NCBI GenBank assembly: GCA_963823755.1
Contig: CAWGMP010000003.1
Coordinates: 62,001 to 126,000 of the forward strand
Origin: GCA-003244245 sp963823755
GTDB lineage: Bacteria > Actinomycetota > Actinomycetes > Mycobacteriales > Pseudonocardiaceae
Length of the DNA: 64,000 nucleotides
Direction: 5' to 3'
In this document: positions 1 through 8,721 of the stretch, one piece after another
Layout: each line of letters opens with the position of its first letter
How positions within the stretch are numbered: position 1 is the first letter of the stretch
Made by a program: the position numbers and the translations under genes
Notes under the pieces: generated by a model
Seen by the model: the letters and a program-made list of their open reading frames with translations, nothing else
The model's database searches: none
What the model was told of the DNA's origin: nothing

Positions 1-728
1 ACATCCACAGTGGACGGTGTCGCGGTGACCAGATGACGGTCAGGGACCAGTTCCCAGCCGGGTGACTGGTCGGTGGGCTCGGAGCAGACCAGCACTCCCC
101 CACCGGCGGCCCGCACCGCAAGCGCGTGGTGCACGGCGGTCGCGGCGAGCGTGGTGCCGTCGGTCACCAGCAGGTTCAGCCGCGAACCCGGGGCCGCGGC
201 AAGCACTTGCGCAGTGACCACGCGCAGCGCGCGGTCCAGCGAATCGCCGGCCACCAGCCGGTGCCGGATCAGCGCCCACAGCAGCGCGGAATCGGTGGGG
301 GCGTCGAGGGTGATCAGCGCGGTGACCGGCAGGCAGGTGGCCAGCGTTGCCATACTGCCCGGCCACCCGGCGACCACCCCGTTGTGGCTGAACAGCCAGC
401 GGTCGGACGCAAACGGGGCGCAGGCGGTTTCCACCACCGGCATCCCGACAGTGGCCGAACGCACCGCGGCGAGCACTGCGCCGCTGCGTACCTCGCGGGC
501 CAGCGCTTCGAATGCCGCATCAGTCCAGATCGGCAATGCCCGCCGGTAGCGGATCGGCACCGCTGCGCCGTCTGGGTACCAGCCCACACCAAACCCATCG
601 GCGTTCACTGTGCCGCCGCCGCGCATGTCGACCGGCGCGTAGGCCTGCTGCACCAAGGAGTGCGGTGGCTCCAGTAGCAGCGTCGCGAGGTCACGCGGAG
701 GCCCGAGGTAGGCCAGGTGTCGACACAC
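1..728 (-). CDS. egtC: EgtC, gamma-glutamyl-hercynylcysteine sulfoxide amidohydrolase (partial, runs off left edge)
   Basis: Class II (Ntn) glutamine amidotransferase-fold hydrolase that removes the gamma-glutamyl group from the EgtB product in ergothioneine synthesis. The frame is open from a GTG at 728 to the window edge (about 242 codons). It begins (V/M)CRHLAYLG, so a Cys follows the initiator Met as required for an Ntn nucleophile. GGGTVNADGFGVGW and the later LFSHNGVV are typical of the family. The start lies 5 nt after the egtB stop codon, so translation is probably coupled. The order egtA-egtB-egtC is that of mycobacteria; egtD would be expected beyond the left edge. The C-terminus is not visible. 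Confidence 0.93.
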   Translation of the reverse strand, partial: MCRHLAYLGPPRDLATLLLEPPHSLVQQAYAPVDMRGGGTVNADGFGVGWYPDGAAVPIRYRRALPIWTDAAFEALAREVRSGAVLAAVRSATVGMPVVETACAPFASDRWLFSHNGVVAGWPGSMATLATCLPVTALITLDAPTDSALLWALIRHRLVAGDSLDRALRVVTAQVLAAAPGSRLNLLVTDGTTLAATAVHHALAVRAAGGGVLVCSEPTDQSPGWELVPDRHLVTATPSTVD

Positions 729-733
729 GCGGT

Positions 734-2101
734 TTAGCCGACGACCGTGTGGTTTCCGGGGTGGCGCTCGGGGGTGTCTTGGGGGGTTCCGTCGCGCGCG
801 CAACGGAACCCGGCGAAGATCTGTCGACGCACCGGGTGATCCCAGTTACGGAAGGTCCCTCGACAGGCCGCCACGTCGGTGGCGAAGGAACCGCCGCGCA
901 GTATCCGGTAGTCCCCGCCGAAGAACACCTCGGAGTACTCCCGGTACGGAAACGGCGCGAATCCTGGGTAACCGGAGAAACCCGAGGACGTCCACTCCCA
1001 CACGTCGCCGATCAGCTGGTGCACCCCCAGCGGTGACGCTCCCGCCGGGTAGCTCCCCGCCGCAGCGGGCTGCAAATGCCGTTGACCGAGGTTGGCGTGC
1101 GCCGGAGTCGGATTCTCATCGCCCCAGGGAAATCGGCGGGACCGCCCAGTGGCGGGTTCGAACCGGGCGGCCTTCTCCCACTCCGCCTCGGTGGGCAGAC
1201 GCTTGCCTGCCCACGCCGCATAGGCCTGCGCCTCGAAGAAGCTGACGTGCACGACCGGCTCGTCGGGCGGAACCGGCTCGGTGACCCCGAACCGGGTGCG
1301 CCACCACAACCCACCGTCGAGATACCAGAACTGCGGGGCTACCAAACCCGCAGTGCAGCGGTGCACCCATCCCTGCTCGCTCCACCATCGCGGATTCTCG
1401 TAGCCACCGTCAGCCAGAAACCGCTGGTAGTCGCGGTTGGTTACCGGAGTGCTGTCCAACCAGTACGCGCCGGTGTGGGCCCGATGCGCGGGGCGCTCGT
1501 TGTCCAGCGCCCATGGCTCCGTAGAGGTGCCCATGGTGAACTCGCCGGCGGGGACCAGCACCTCTGCGGGCAGGCCCGCGGACCGCTCCGGCTGGGCGGC
1601 AGGGGCATATAGCACGGCCGGGCCGACCCGGAGCTGGTGAGTGGCCAGCATCGTCTCGTCGTGCTGCTGCTCGTGCTGCACGATCATCCCGAAAGCGAAT
1701 CCGTGGTCGACCAGCCTGCGACCCTCTAGCGGGGCGCGATCCAGCACATCGAGGGCCTTGCTACGCACGTCGCCCAGATATCGGCGGGTCTCGGTCGGGT
1801 CGAGCAGCGGCAACGCGGGCCGGTTCGCTCGGGGATGCTGGAACGCATCGTAGAGGTGGTCGATGTCGACCCGGACGGGATCGAGCCCACCGACGTCGCG
1901 CACCAGCCAGAGCTCCTCCTGGTTACCGATGTGGGCGAGGTCCCAGACCAGCGGGGACATGAGGCGGGAGTGCTGACAGACCAGCTCGCCGTCGTCCACC
2001 GCATCGGTCAGTGCCGCGCTGCGCGCCCGGGTGCGAGTGAGCTCGACGGCAAGATGGTCGCGTAAGGCGGCGGTGCCCAGCTGCGTGATCGGCATGCTCA
2101 C
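734..2101 (-). CDS. egtB: EgtB, iron-dependent hercynine/gamma-glutamylcysteine sulfoxide synthase
   Basis: Non-haem iron enzyme that joins gamma-glutamylcysteine to hercynine with O2. The N-terminal half is a DinB-type four-helix region. It carries His57 in DLAHIGNQEE and the HEQQH pair (about His143 and His147), matching the iron-binding histidine triad known for EgtB. The C-terminal half is an FGE/sulfatase-modifying-factor domain (GEFTMGT, RLPTEAEWEKAAR, LRGGSF, GFRCAR). I chose the GTG at 2101 because it overlaps the egtA stop as GTGA and has GGAGG 9 nt upstream; an in-frame ATG at 2095 is the alternative. The product is 455 aa, normal for the family. Confidence 0.95.
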   Translation of the reverse strand: MSMPITQLGTAALRDHLAVELTRTRARSAALTDAVDDGELVCQHSRLMSPLVWDLAHIGNQEELWLVRDVGGLDPVRVDIDHLYDAFQHPRANRPALPLLDPTETRRYLGDVRSKALDVLDRAPLEGRRLVDHGFAFGMIVQHEQQHDETMLATHQLRVGPAVLYAPAAQPERSAGLPAEVLVPAGEFTMGTSTEPWALDNERPAHRAHTGAYWLDSTPVTNRDYQRFLADGGYENPRWWSEQGWVHRCTAGLVAPQFWYLDGGLWWRTRFGVTEPVPPDEPVVHVSFFEAQAYAAWAGKRLPTEAEWEKAARFEPATGRSRRFPWGDENPTPAHANLGQRHLQPAAAGSYPAGASPLGVHQLIGDVWEWTSSGFSGYPGFAPFPYREYSEVFFGGDYRILRGGSFATDVAACRGTFRNWDHPVRRQIFAGFRCARDGTPQDTPERHPGNHTVVG

Positions 2102-3417
2102 AGCGGATGTCCTCCGTTTAACCCGGCCGGTTCGACCATGGCAGTGACGAGATCGTCTGCCGGGCAGCGACCACGCCGGACCCGGTGCTCGGTGATCTCC
2201 TCTACGAGCCGCTGCACGTCGGCCGGGACATTCAACGCGGGCAGGGCATAACAGGCGAGCTCGAACACCGCGATCGCGGCTGTGGCGAGCGTGTCGTCGC
2301 GCAGGCCATGGTGAGCTGCCTGCAACCACCGCCCGACGGTTGGCGCGCAGGCGTCCCGGGCGGCGGCGGTGACCGAGGGATCGGAGAGCAGGGCGGCCAG
2401 CACGGCCACCGGTACCAGCCACTGCGCCATCGGCTGGGTGTCCAGGTAGCGGACCTCAAGATAGCCCTGCGGCCGGACCGGCGGGAACAAGGTGGTCAGG
2501 TGGTAGTCCAAGTCGGCGGTGCTGGGTCGACCGGGCAGCGCCCCGGACAGCCAGTCGGCGAAGGTGACGCCATTCGGCACATCCCACTTACCCCAGGGGC
2601 GGCGCTGGCACAGCACTGGGGTGTCCAACGCTCGGCGGGCCCAGTCCGCCGCTGGGTCCCAGTTCGCAGCCAGGTTCCCATACACCCTGCTGGGCTTGGT
2701 GCGGGCCGGGTCCAGCGCGAACCAGGCCTGCATCCGGGAGGACGCCCAACCCGTGCGCACACCACCCAGGCAGGGGGAGTTGGCGAACGCGGCCAGCAAC
2801 ACCGGCCCGAGATCATGTAACGCGGCCCAGCGTAGCGCGACCTCGGCAGGGGTACCGGCGTCCAGGCACACCTGCACCGCGGCGGTGGAACACATCATGG
2901 CCCGCCCCATCGGACCGATCCGGTCGAAGGCGGTCTCCATCGCGGCATAGCGGGGGATGTCGATAAGCCGGCGAGAGGGGCGATGCGGGTCGGAGCCCGA
3001 ACCGGTGAGGATCAGGCCGGCGGGATCGAGCAGGTCGGTCAGTGCGGCGGTGTCGCCCTCCACGGTGGCGATGAGCTCGGTCAGCGAGGCGCAGGGCGGG
3101 CTGGAGATCTCGAGCTGACCACCGGGTTCGACCGTGACGGTGGAGCCGTATGGAAGTGGGGTCTGGGGGCTGTCGGAGACGAGGGAGTTCGGCACGTGCA
3201 CGCCGAGCGCGTCGGAGAGATGGCTGGCCTGCAACGGGCGATGGGGGTTCCCGGAGTGTTGCACCACCCACTCGAGCTCGGCACCGAGCAGCTTGGGCGG
3301 CCCATGCTTGAAGCAGATCGAGGCGACGTAGACCTCGGCCTCTATCTGACTGCGCAACACTGTCGGCGGTGCGACCGCCGGTGCTGACATCCAGCGCGGC
3401 GGTGCCTGTGGGGTCAC
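2098..3417 (-). CDS. egtA: EgtA, glutamate-cysteine ligase (GCS2 family)
   Basis: ATP-dependent glutamate-cysteine ligase that makes gamma-glutamylcysteine for ergothioneine. The sequence has the actinobacterial GCS2 pattern: GAELEWVVQH near the N-terminus, VEPGGQLEISSPP, then RYAAMETAFDRIGPMGRAMMCSTAAVQV. The GTG at 3417 is preceded by GGAGGT with a 6-nt spacer, which beats the longer reading from 3453. The product is 439 aa. It is the first gene of the egtABC operon and overlaps egtB by 4 nt. The short upstream gap (3418-3523) separates it from the ABC transporter on the same strand. Confidence 0.93.
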   Translation of the reverse strand: MTPQAPPRWMSAPAVAPPTVLRSQIEAEVYVASICFKHGPPKLLGAELEWVVQHSGNPHRPLQASHLSDALGVHVPNSLVSDSPQTPLPYGSTVTVEPGGQLEISSPPCASLTELIATVEGDTAALTDLLDPAGLILTGSGSDPHRPSRRLIDIPRYAAMETAFDRIGPMGRAMMCSTAAVQVCLDAGTPAEVALRWAALHDLGPVLLAAFANSPCLGGVRTGWASSRMQAWFALDPARTKPSRVYGNLAANWDPAADWARRALDTPVLCQRRPWGKWDVPNGVTFADWLSGALPGRPSTADLDYHLTTLFPPVRPQGYLEVRYLDTQPMAQWLVPVAVLAALLSDPSVTAAARDACAPTVGRWLQAAHHGLRDDTLATAAIAVFELACYALPALNVPADVQRLVEEITEHRVRRGRCPADDLVTAMVEPAGLNGGHPL

Positions 3418-3523
3418 GGACTTACCTCCTGCGAATCGACGAGTCGAGCTCACGTCACGCTACCGAGTTGTCCTGATGCCCGCAGAGTTACGCGATACGT
3501 AAATAAGGTTAGGACGCCGGGGG

Positions 3524-5377
3524 TTACACGAGAGAGAACTGGGTGTGGTATAGCAGCGCATAGCGCCCGTCAGCCGCCAACAACTCCTCGTGCGTGCCAC
3601 GCTCGACAACCAGGCCGTCCTCGATCACCAGGATCTGATCTGCGGCGCGGATGGTGGACAACCGGTGCGCGATGACCAGCGCGGTACGTCCATGCAGGGC
3701 TTCGGCGATCGCGGCTTGCACTGCCACCTCGGACTCCGAGTCAAGGTGCGCGGTGGCCTCGTCGAGGATCATCACTCGCGGTCGGGCCAGCAGCAACCGG
3801 GCGATGGCCAGCCGCTGCCGTTCACCACCGGACAGCCGGTAGCCGCGGTCGCCCACCACGGTGTCCAGCCCGTCGGGCAGTGACCGAACCAGCTGCTCGA
3901 GCCGGGCTCGCCGCAGCTCGTCCCACAGCTCCTCGTCGCGCGCCTCCGGCGCGGCGAAGCGCAGATTGCCTGCGATGGTGTCGTGGAACAGGTGCCCGTC
4001 CTGGGTCACCACACCCACGGTGTCGCGCAGGGCGGCAAAGGACAGATCACGGACGTCCACCCCGTTGAGCCGGACCGCTCCGGCGTCGACGTCGTAGAGC
4101 CGCGGCACCAGCGACGCGATGGTGGACTTGCCCGCGCCCGAGGAGCCGACCAGCGCCACCAGCTGCCCCGGTTCGGCGCGGAAATCCACTCCGTGCAGCA
4201 CTTCGGCACCTCCGCGGGCGTCCAAGGTCACGACTTCCTCCAAGGAGGCCAGCGATACCTGCTCGGCCGAGGGATAGGAGAAGTGCACGTCGCAGAACTC
4301 CACTGACACCTCGCCAGCCGGCACAGTTCGGGCGTCCGGTCGCTCGGTGATCATCGGATGGACGTCGAGTACTTCGAAGACCCGTTCGAAGGCGACCAGC
4401 GCGGTCATCACGTCCACTCGAGCGTTGGCCAGCGCGGTCAGGGGTGAGTAGAGCCGAGTGAGCAGTAACGCGAGGCTCACCACGGTCCCTGGTGCGATGT
4501 CTCCGCGCAGGGCCAGCCAGCCGCCCAACCCGTACACCAATGCCTGCGCCAGCGCCGAGACCGTGGTCAGTGCGGTGAGGAACACCCGCGCCGACATCGC
4601 GCTGCGAACACCGATGTCGCGGACCCTGGCGGCCCGGTAGCCGAACTCTGCGGTCTCGGTCTCTGGCCGTCCGAAGAGCTTGACCAGCGTGGCGCCCGGC
4701 GCAGAGAACCGCTCGGTCATCTGGGTGGTCATCGCCGCGTTGTGGGTGGAGGCCTCACGCCGCAGCTCGGCCATCCGCGCCCCCATCCGCCGCGCCGGTA
4801 GTACGAAGATCGGTAGCAACACCAAGGCCAGTACGGTGACCTGCCACGACAAGGTCAGCATCACTGCCAGCGTGAGCACCAACTGGATTGCATTGGTGAC
4901 CACGCCGGACAGCGTGGACGTCAGGGCGGTCTGCGCGCCGATCACATCGTTGTTGAGCCTGCTGACCAGGGCTCCGGTACGGGTACGGGTGAAGAAGGCC
5001 ACGGGCATCCGCTGCACGTGCTCGAACACCGCGCGACGCAGGTCGAAGATCAGGCCTTCACCGATCCGGGAGGACTGCCAGCGTGATGCCAACCCGATCC
5101 CCGCGTCGATCACCGCCAACAGCGCGATGAGCACGGCCAGCCCGACAACCAACGTCACCTCCGCGTGCCCCACGATGGCGTCGACGACCCGTCCGGCCAG
5201 CACCGGCGTGGCGACGGTCAGCACCGCGGAAACCGTGCTCAGCGTGAGGAAGATCAGCAGCGATCGCCGATGTGGCTTGGCGAACACGATGATCCGGCGC
5301 AACGTGCCAGGTGTGAGGGAGCGGGGTGTGCCGCCCTGGCGCATCGAGCTGTTCAGCAGGCTCCACGAGTTGTCCAT
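3524..5377 (-). CDS. ABC transporter, fused permease and ATPase (exporter half-transporter)
   Basis: Type I ABC exporter half-transporter of 617 aa. The N-terminal half has six probable membrane segments (for example the VLAGRVVDAIV and LVVGLAVLIALLAV regions). The C-terminal half is the nucleotide-binding domain with Walker A GSSGAGKS, signature LSGGERQRLAIAR and Walker B VMILDEATAHLDSES, plus a late H-loop (IAHRLSTI). The ATG at 5377 has GGAGG 7 nt upstream and gives a normal length; the reading from 5467 adds only a low-complexity leader. The substrate cannot be told from sequence. It follows egtABC in neither transcription nor function in any visible way. Confidence 0.9.
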   Translation of the reverse strand: MDNSWSLLNSSMRQGGTPRSLTPGTLRRIIVFAKPHRRSLLIFLTLSTVSAVLTVATPVLAGRVVDAIVGHAEVTLVVGLAVLIALLAVIDAGIGLASRWQSSRIGEGLIFDLRRAVFEHVQRMPVAFFTRTRTGALVSRLNNDVIGAQTALTSTLSGVVTNAIQLVLTLAVMLTLSWQVTVLALVLLPIFVLPARRMGARMAELRREASTHNAAMTTQMTERFSAPGATLVKLFGRPETETAEFGYRAARVRDIGVRSAMSARVFLTALTTVSALAQALVYGLGGWLALRGDIAPGTVVSLALLLTRLYSPLTALANARVDVMTALVAFERVFEVLDVHPMITERPDARTVPAGEVSVEFCDVHFSYPSAEQVSLASLEEVVTLDARGGAEVLHGVDFRAEPGQLVALVGSSGAGKSTIASLVPRLYDVDAGAVRLNGVDVRDLSFAALRDTVGVVTQDGHLFHDTIAGNLRFAAPEARDEELWDELRRARLEQLVRSLPDGLDTVVGDRGYRLSGGERQRLAIARLLLARPRVMILDEATAHLDSESEVAVQAAIAEALHGRTALVIAHRLSTIRAADQILVIEDGLVVERGTHEELLAADGRYALLYHTQFSLV

Positions 5378-5670
5378 CAAGCGTCCTCCGCTACCAGAGC
5401 GAACCAGTCGTCGCCTACCCTGCAACGTGGTAGCTCGGAACAATGATCTGGGCGACAGCGGAGGCACGCCCAGCGCCCAGCCCCAACGTGATCCCCGATG
5501 CTCGCCCGAGCGCTCACGCGCACAGCGCCGAGCGCGTGCATCCCCGTTCCTGCCGCCCGGGGCTATGCGCCGGGCAGCAGGCGACCCAGGGGCAGACGCA
5601 AGTCACGCTGTCGACCGCGTTTTCCACACCCTGCGGCGACATCTGTGGGCAACGATGACGCTGAGCGGGT
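5378..5670. other. Non-coding interval between the ABC exporter and the HTH gene
   Basis: About 290 bases upstream of the ABC transporter gene. I saw no ORF with actinobacterial codon bias, no RNA gene and no clear hairpin. It presumably carries the exporter promoter. Confidence 0.5.
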
Positions 5671-5880
5671 CTACTTCTTCTTCGTGCGGGTTGCGCCTCC
5701 GCGACCACGTAGCGTCACACCGGACTCCGACAGCACCCGGTGCACGAAGCCGTACGACCGGCCGGTCGACTCAGCGAGCGCCCGGATGCTGGCGCCCTTC
5801 TCGTACTTCTTTTTCAGCTCCGATGCCAGCTTGTCCCGGGCGACGCCGGTGATCCGGCTGCCCTTTTTCAGGTCTGCCAC
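5671..5880 (-). CDS. Small helix-turn-helix protein
   Basis: A 69-aa, very basic protein of a type common in actinobacteria. The core is KKYEKGASIRALAESTGRSY followed by GFVHRVLSESGVTLRGRGG, which reads as one helix-turn-helix unit resembling the resolvase/transposase HTH. It ends in a TRTKKK tail. The GTG at 5880 gives the usual N-terminus (M/V)ADLKKGSRITG; another GTG lies directly before it at 5883, with AAGG 6 nt upstream. A single-domain DNA-binding protein is likely, but the targets are unknown. It is monocistronic. Confidence 0.85.
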   Translation of the reverse strand: MADLKKGSRITGVARDKLASELKKKYEKGASIRALAESTGRSYGFVHRVLSESGVTLRGRGGATRTKKK

Positions 5881-6080
5881 CACGAAACGCCTTCCTTCCA
5901 ACGCTAGAACGGCCGGTCACGGCCCTTGCCGCAATGATCGGCCAGGTTAGCGATCTCCGCTAGACGATCTCCGGGTGGATCTGTGAGCGGTACCCCCAGC
6001 GGGCCCAAATGCGCAATGTACGGATGCTAACAACATGATCAAGCTGTTGCCACCCGAGCACTCTCCGTGAGTTGGTCGAG

Positions 6081-7706
6081 TCAGGCCAGCTGTACCAAGT
6101 CGAGGTAGTCCGCGCTCCAGTGATCCTCGGTGCCATCCGGTAGCAGGATCACCCGCTCGGGACCGAGCGCCTGCACCGCCCCGGGATCGTGGGTCACCAG
6201 CACCACCGCACCGGCGTAGTGGTGCAGCGCGTCGAGAACCCGCTCCCGGGACACCGGGTCGAGGTTGTTGGTCGGCTCGTCGAGCAGTAGCACGTTTGCT
6301 GCGGAGGACACCAGTGCCGCCAAGGCCAGCCGGGTCTTCTCCCCACCGGACAAGGTGCCTGCCAACTGGTCGAGTTGCTCACCCCGGAACAGGAATGTAC
6401 CGAGCAGGGTACGTAGCTGCTGCTCAGCGGCATCCGGCGCGGCGTGCCGGAGATTTTCCCACACAGTGGCACCGAGGTCCAAGGTGTCGTGTTCCTGCGC
6501 GAAGTACCCCACCCGGAGACCGTGGCCGGTCTCGACCTGTCCGGCATCGGGGGTCTCCATCCCGCCGAGCAGCCGCAGCAAGGTGGTTTTCCCGGCACCG
6601 TTGAGACCGAGGATCACCACCCGGCTGCCCCGGTCGATGGCGAGGTCCACGCCGCTGAAGACCTCCAACGAGCCGTAGGACATACCCAGCCCGGTCGCGG
6701 TCAGCGGGGTCCGCCCGCAGGCAGCCGGCTGCGGGAAGCGGATCCGGGCCACCCGCTCGGCCCGCTGTTCGGTCTCAGCGCCGGCCAGCAACCTGGCGGC
6801 GCGCCGCTGCATGTTCTGCGCAGCGACGGCCTTGGTGGCCTTGGCCCGCATCCGATCTGCCTGCGCCATCAGAGCGCCGGCCTTCTTCTCCGCATTGGCA
6901 CGCTCCCGGCATCGCCGTTTCTCGTCGGCGGCCCGGGCGTCCAGGTACCGCTGCCAGCCCAGGTTGTAGATATCGGCCTCGCCGCGGATCGCGTCGAGAA
7001 ACCAGACCTTGTTGACAACGGCGGCCAGCAGATCGGTGTCGTGGCTGATCACGACAAGACCGCCATCGTGGGACGTGAGGAAGTCGCGCAGCCAGGTGAT
7101 CGAATCGGCATCAAGGTGATTGGTCGGCTCGTCGAGCAGCAGCGTGGTGTTCGAACGGCCACCCGAGCCGTCTGAGGCGCCGAACAGGATCCGTGCCAGC
7201 TCGACCCGGCGCCGCTGCCCGCCGGACAGTGTGCGCAACGGTTGGGCGAGCACTCGGTCGGGCAAACCGAGGCTGGCGCAGATCCGCGCCGCCTCGCTCT
7301 CAGCAGCGTAACCGCCCAACGCGGAGAAGCGGTCTTCCAGCTTGCTGTAGCGGCGCACCGCCCGGCCCTGCTCGTCGCCGTCGACCAGCTCGGCCATCTC
7401 CGACTGCGACTTCTCCATCTCATAGAGCAACTGGTCGAGCCCACGAGCCGAGAGCACCCGGTCCCTGGCCGAGACCGATAAGTCACCCTCACGGGGATCC
7501 TGCGGTAGGTAGCCCATCTCCCCCGTGCGACGGACCTTTCCCGCGTAGGGCTGACCCTGGCCGGACAGCACCCTTAGCGTGGTCGTCTTACCGGCGCCGT
7601 TACGGCCGACCAAGCCGATCCGGTCGCCGGGCTGCACCCGCAAGGCGGCTCCCGACAGCAGGATCCGGGACCCAGCGCGCAATTCAAGGTCGGTGGCTGT
7701 GATCAC
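6081..7706 (-). CDS. ABC-F family ATPase (ribosome-associated)
   Basis: Soluble twin ABC ATPase of 541 aa without membrane segments, the ABC-F architecture. Domain 1 has Walker A GRNGAGKT and signature LSGGQRRRVELAR. A basic, Ala/Arg-rich linker follows (about residues 260-310, with EKKAGALMAQADRMRAKATK). Domain 2 has Walker A GLNGAGKT and signature LSGGEKTRLALA. Both Walker B motifs read LLLDEPTNxLD. ABC-F proteins act on ribosomes, in translation control or antibiotic target protection; which role applies here cannot be decided. The GTG at 7706 with GGAG upstream gives the usual VITATDLEL start. The next gene upstream on the same strand is also a translation factor. Confidence 0.92.
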   Translation of the reverse strand: MITATDLELRAGSRILLSGAALRVQPGDRIGLVGRNGAGKTTTLRVLSGQGQPYAGKVRRTGEMGYLPQDPREGDLSVSARDRVLSARGLDQLLYEMEKSQSEMAELVDGDEQGRAVRRYSKLEDRFSALGGYAAESEAARICASLGLPDRVLAQPLRTLSGGQRRRVELARILFGASDGSGGRSNTTLLLDEPTNHLDADSITWLRDFLTSHDGGLVVISHDTDLLAAVVNKVWFLDAIRGEADIYNLGWQRYLDARAADEKRRCRERANAEKKAGALMAQADRMRAKATKAVAAQNMQRRAARLLAGAETEQRAERVARIRFPQPAACGRTPLTATGLGMSYGSLEVFSGVDLAIDRGSRVVILGLNGAGKTTLLRLLGGMETPDAGQVETGHGLRVGYFAQEHDTLDLGATVWENLRHAAPDAAEQQLRTLLGTFLFRGEQLDQLAGTLSGGEKTRLALAALVSSAANVLLLDEPTNNLDPVSRERVLDALHHYAGAVVLVTHDPGAVQALGPERVILLPDGTEDHWSADYLDLVQLA

Positions 7707-7893
7707 GGTGACGTAACTCCAATGGTGGTCGCCGGCAGGGATGAGTTCCCCACGCGCCACAGCGTGCGGGGCCAGCAGCAGATCAGCGTGTCGCGACCAC
7801 GAAGCCATACTACCGGTGAGCGCACCCGGATTACCGTGCCGCCATGACCGCCGACGGTGCGAACGCTCCCGGCGAACTGATCCACTCGATTCC

Positions 7894-8592
7894 CTACCTG
7901 TCGGGGGTGGTCCCCGGTGACCGCATCTGGACCTCGACGCAACGAGCTCGCTGGGCGGCCTCGTCGAGTATCACGCGGCGCGGGTCGGGGATGTCGAGCA
8001 CGCGGGGCTCTGCACGTTCCAGCAATGAGGTCAACCGTGGGTCGGCGGCCACAGTGCGCAGCGCCGCGGTATCCCCACCGAGGACAACGGCCTCCAGGTC
8101 GGCGGCTCGAGGCAACAGTACCCGTGCCGCGGTGTCCGCCGCAGCACGCAGGGCGGCTCGCGCCTGGCCCTCCCGCCGTCTGGCGAACCGCTGCTGGGAT
8201 TGCCCGCCCGCCGCACTACGACCGTGCACGAGCCGGCTGCCGGTGCTGGAGGTGACCACGACCCCAGCATGGGCGATCCCGACACTGTATCCACCCAGAC
8301 GCACCAGCAGCAGCCCGATCGTGCGGGGCACCATAAGGTGGTCGACCAGGTCGTCCACGGCCAGACCGGCCCGGTGCCCCGCTGGTATCGTCAGCGGTCC
8401 GAACGGTACTGGGATCGACGCCGTGGCGCCGTCACCAGCCGTGACGTCCACCCGATGCGGCTCGACTGTGGTGATCAGCGTCCCCTCGTGACCCGCGGCG
8501 AATCGCTCCAGGAAGGTGGCCAATCGCTCAGGCTCCACCTCCACCGCGCGCCCACCACCAGCAAGCTCCCGAGTTCGGCTCACCCACGGCAC
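7894..8592 (-). CDS. acVLRF1-type peptidyl-tRNA hydrolase / release factor-like protein
   Basis: A 232-aa protein resembling the actinobacterial clade of the Vms1-like release factor (VLRF1) family, which is related to eRF1. The signature is AAGGQSQQRFARRREGQA (about residues 125-145). It carries the GxxQ-type loop thought to act like the GGQ of release factors and cleave peptidyl-tRNA on stalled ribosomes. The GTG at 8592 has GGAG 7 nt upstream. The reading from 8640 would run through a perfect inverted repeat and is less likely. The same-strand ABC-F gene lies 187 nt downstream, so both may serve ribosome rescue; that link is inference. Confidence 0.8.
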   Translation of the reverse strand: MPWVSRTRELAGGGRAVEVEPERLATFLERFAAGHEGTLITTVEPHRVDVTAGDGATASIPVPFGPLTIPAGHRAGLAVDDLVDHLMVPRTIGLLLVRLGGYSVGIAHAGVVVTSSTGSRLVHGRSAAGGQSQQRFARRREGQARAALRAAADTAARVLLPRAADLEAVVLGGDTAALRTVAADPRLTSLLERAEPRVLDIPDPRRVILDEAAQRARCVEVQMRSPGTTPDR

Positions 8593-8601
8593 GCTAGTGC
8601 T

Positions 8602-8647
8602 CCTGTGAGTGGCCTTACGTGCTGTTGCTCGCATCGCCACTCACAGG
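8602..8647. repeat. Perfect 12-bp inverted repeat in a divergent promoter region
   Basis: CCTGTGAGTGGC (8602-8613) and its exact reverse complement (8636-8647) flank a 22-nt centre. The repeat sits between the start of the acVLRF1 gene (minus) and the start of the lycopene-cyclase-like gene (plus). A terminator is therefore not expected; an operator or a 5'-UTR hairpin is more likely. Confidence 0.6.
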
Positions 8648-8721
8648 TGGTCGGCAACTCCCTGCTGCCCCCGCAGGCAGCCGGGCTCAACGGCACCACA
8701 GCGCGCTAGCGTTCATCCGTG

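Noticed and set aside
4680..5852. Long plus-strand open frame (390 codons) opposite the ABC exporter
   Set aside because: It mirrors the exporter gene; composition is Ser/Thr/Arg-rich antisense type with no domain, and the minus-strand frame has all ABC motifs.
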